DNA of 64,000 bases, from assembly GCA_963762865.1 (NCBI GenBank), contig CAVXNC010000015.1, forward strand, positions 62,001-126,000. The letters are read 5' to 3'. The notes below the pieces were generated by a model that was not told where the DNA came from, did no database searches, and saw only the letters and a program-made list of their open reading frames with translations. The position numbers and the translations under genes were made by a program. Below are positions 63,003 through 64,000 of the stretch, piece by piece; position 1 is the first letter of the stretch, and the number at the start of each line of letters is the position of its first letter. The stretch is from DATHAP01 sp963762865. GTDB taxonomy: Bacteria; Actinomycetota; Actinomycetes; JACCUZ01.

Positions 63003-63922
63003 CTGGTGCCCTCCGTGGTCCGCTCGCCGTCCGGACGGCGGGTGCCATTCCCACCGGAGGCTACGTCGGAGGGGCTGACGGCGTAGCGGATGGAGACGCC
63101 GGCCGAGGCACCGAGCTGGAGGTCTGCGTCGTCCTGGACGGCGTAGTCGATGCCGTAGTCGCGCAGGACCTGCAGGTAGCTGCCGCCGAAGCCGTCGACG
63201 AACGTGCTGCGCATGTCCGGCGGCCCGATCGCGCTCACCTCGTAGGGCGGGCTGATCGGCCGGAAGTCCACCAGCACCGCCTCGCCGGCCGAGCGGATGG
63301 CGCTCAGAGCTGTCAGCCGTTGCCCGTTGACGGCGACCGCCTCGGCACCCGCGGCCCACACCTCGTTGACCACGGTCTGCAGGTCGCGGTCGCTCACCCG
63401 GCCCTCGTCGGCGGAGGTGTCGGTGCGGGGGTCGACATCGGCACCGTCAGGGTCGACCGGTTCATCCGTGAGCCGGATGACGAAGCCGGAGCCTTCCACC
63501 GGGCCGGCGCCGGTGGCGGCCTCCAGCGTCGTGAGCTGCCGGGACACCCTGGCGCCCTCGGCGGTGATCCGCAGCTGGTCGCTGACGGCCTTCGCGACCT
63601 GTGCGCGCTGTCGGTCGAGCTGCCTCTCGAGCCGGTCGTTGGTCGCGGTGCGGTCCTCGATCTCGGCGGTCAGAGCGTCGCGTGCCTCGGCGGTCGCCGA
63701 CGACCGTTCCCGGGTCTGGGCAGCCGCGGTGGCGAGCAGGAGCCCGACCGCCGCGAGCCCCGCCACCAGCATGACCGGCCCGTAGCGGTGCGGCGGCTCG
63801 CCCGCGGCGCGCCTGGCTGCCGCGCGTGCGTAGCCCTCGTCGAGGGACTCCTCGACGAGGGAGTTGAGCAGCAGCATGGAGGCATCCCGGCGCGGGGCCT
63901 GCTGCGGTGGGGCTGGCGGCAC
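62999..63922 (-). CDS. DUF881 family membrane protein (Rv1823-like)
   Basis: A 307-residue paralogue of the other DUF881 protein. It has a cytoplasmic tail of about 48 residues with a Pro-rich start, one transmembrane helix (PVMLVAGLAAVGLLLATAA), a coiled coil (about 75-125, RERSSATAEARDALTAEIED) and the DUF881 domain (GSGFVIRLTD, VVNEVWAAGAEAVAVNGQRL, PPYEVSAIGP). An acidic insert with DPDGADVDPRTDTSADEG lies in the domain. First gene of the DUF881-DUF1290-DUF881-gcvH set. The ATG at 63877 (MLLLNSLVEESL) is an alternative start. Confidence 0.88.
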   Translation of the reverse strand: MPPAPPQQAPRRDASMLLLNSLVEESLDEGYARAAARRAAGEPPHRYGPVMLVAGLAAVGLLLATAAAQTRERSSATAEARDALTAEIEDRTATNDRLERQLDRQRAQVAKAVSDQLRITAEGARVSRQLTTLEAATGAGPVEGSGFVIRLTDEPVDPDGADVDPRTDTSADEGRVSDRDLQTVVNEVWAAGAEAVAVNGQRLTALSAIRSAGEAVLVDFRPISPPYEVSAIGPPDMRSTFVDGFGGSYLQVLRDYGIDYAVQDDADLQLGASAGVSIRYAVSPSDVASGGNGTRRPDGERTTEGTR

Positions 63923-63943
63923 GACGTCATCGTCGCAGACTGC

Positions 63944-64000
63944 TCAGCGCTCGGTCTCCCCCACGACGCGCACCCACCGGTCCATGAGCGCCGCGGCGGA
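63944..64000 (-). CDS. C-terminal 18 residues of an unidentified protein
   Basis: The minus strand is open from the window edge to a TGA at 63946-63944, encoding SAAALMDRWVRVVGETER. It is too short to identify. By the order in M. tuberculosis a CDP-alcohol phosphatidyltransferase (Rv1822) could be expected here, but the residues themselves do not show it. Confidence 0.4.
   Translation of the reverse strand, partial: SAAALMDRWVRVVGETER

Overview
The window is a high-GC actinobacterial chromosome segment (by eye about 70% G+C, strong G/C third codon positions, many GTG starts). RbpA, Ppm1, a GarA-type FHA protein, DUF5999, an Rv2578c-type radical SAM protein and the gcvH-DUF881-MerR-DUF151-gcvP neighbourhood (the counterpart of M. 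tuberculosis Rv1823-Rv1832) place it in Actinomycetota. An aerobic soil-type organism, perhaps Nocardioidaceae or a relative, is an inference. I see no rRNA, tRNA, CRISPR array, prophage or insertion sequence. At least eight genes show a -10 hexamer 6-7 nt before the start codon, so leaderless transcripts look common.

Layout. 1-9.3 kb: tail of a lipid kinase, HelY-type RNA helicase, 3-hydroxyisobutyrate dehydrogenase-like enzyme, FEN-type exonuclease, M24 peptidase, acyl-CoA dehydrogenase, an Lrp/AsnC regulator and small secreted proteins. 9.4-14.2 kb: a cyclic-nucleotide-domain protein, then kamA divergent from kdd plus an amidohydrolase. 14.3-17.3 kb: an ECF sigma factor with a matching promoter in front of itself and of a small membrane protein, a broken companion gene and a kelch lipoprotein. 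17.3-21 kb: NUDIX hydrolase, PlsC, and a large secreted FG-GAP protein. 21.2-24.1 kb: kamD-kamE-kal, which with kamA and kdd gives five of the six dedicated steps of lysine breakdown through beta-lysine; only kce is not here. Related GATCTGC palindromes precede both lysine loci.

24.6-29.2 kb: lnt-ppm1-fxsA (lipoprotein and polyprenol-mannose synthesis), rbpA behind a sigma-R type promoter, and a glycerophosphodiesterase. 29.2-35.8 kb: AraC regulator, VOC protein and UvrA-like ATPase (a resistance-type cassette), an APC permease and a ThrE-type exporter. 35.9-37.9 kb: a metallo-beta-lactamase-fold protein and a radical SAM gene behind a LexA box. 37.9-44.5 kb: two esterases, DUF3037 plus HipA-like kinase, an ATP-grasp ligase, a secreted protein and a glutamate-cysteine-ligase-like enzyme. 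This is a candidate uncharacterised amidoligase system. 44.6-51.2 kb: sbcD-sbcC and a secreted phosphatase fused to an HNH nuclease domain.

51.2-55 kb: a PAP2 protein and a type III polyketide synthase/methyltransferase/flavoprotein operon resembling srsABC phenolic-lipid clusters. 55.4-64 kb: gcvP under a single-aptamer glycine riboswitch, two MerR regulators, DUF151, a GarA-like FHA protein, gcvH, two DUF881 proteins flanking a small basic membrane protein, and the last 18 codons of one more gene.
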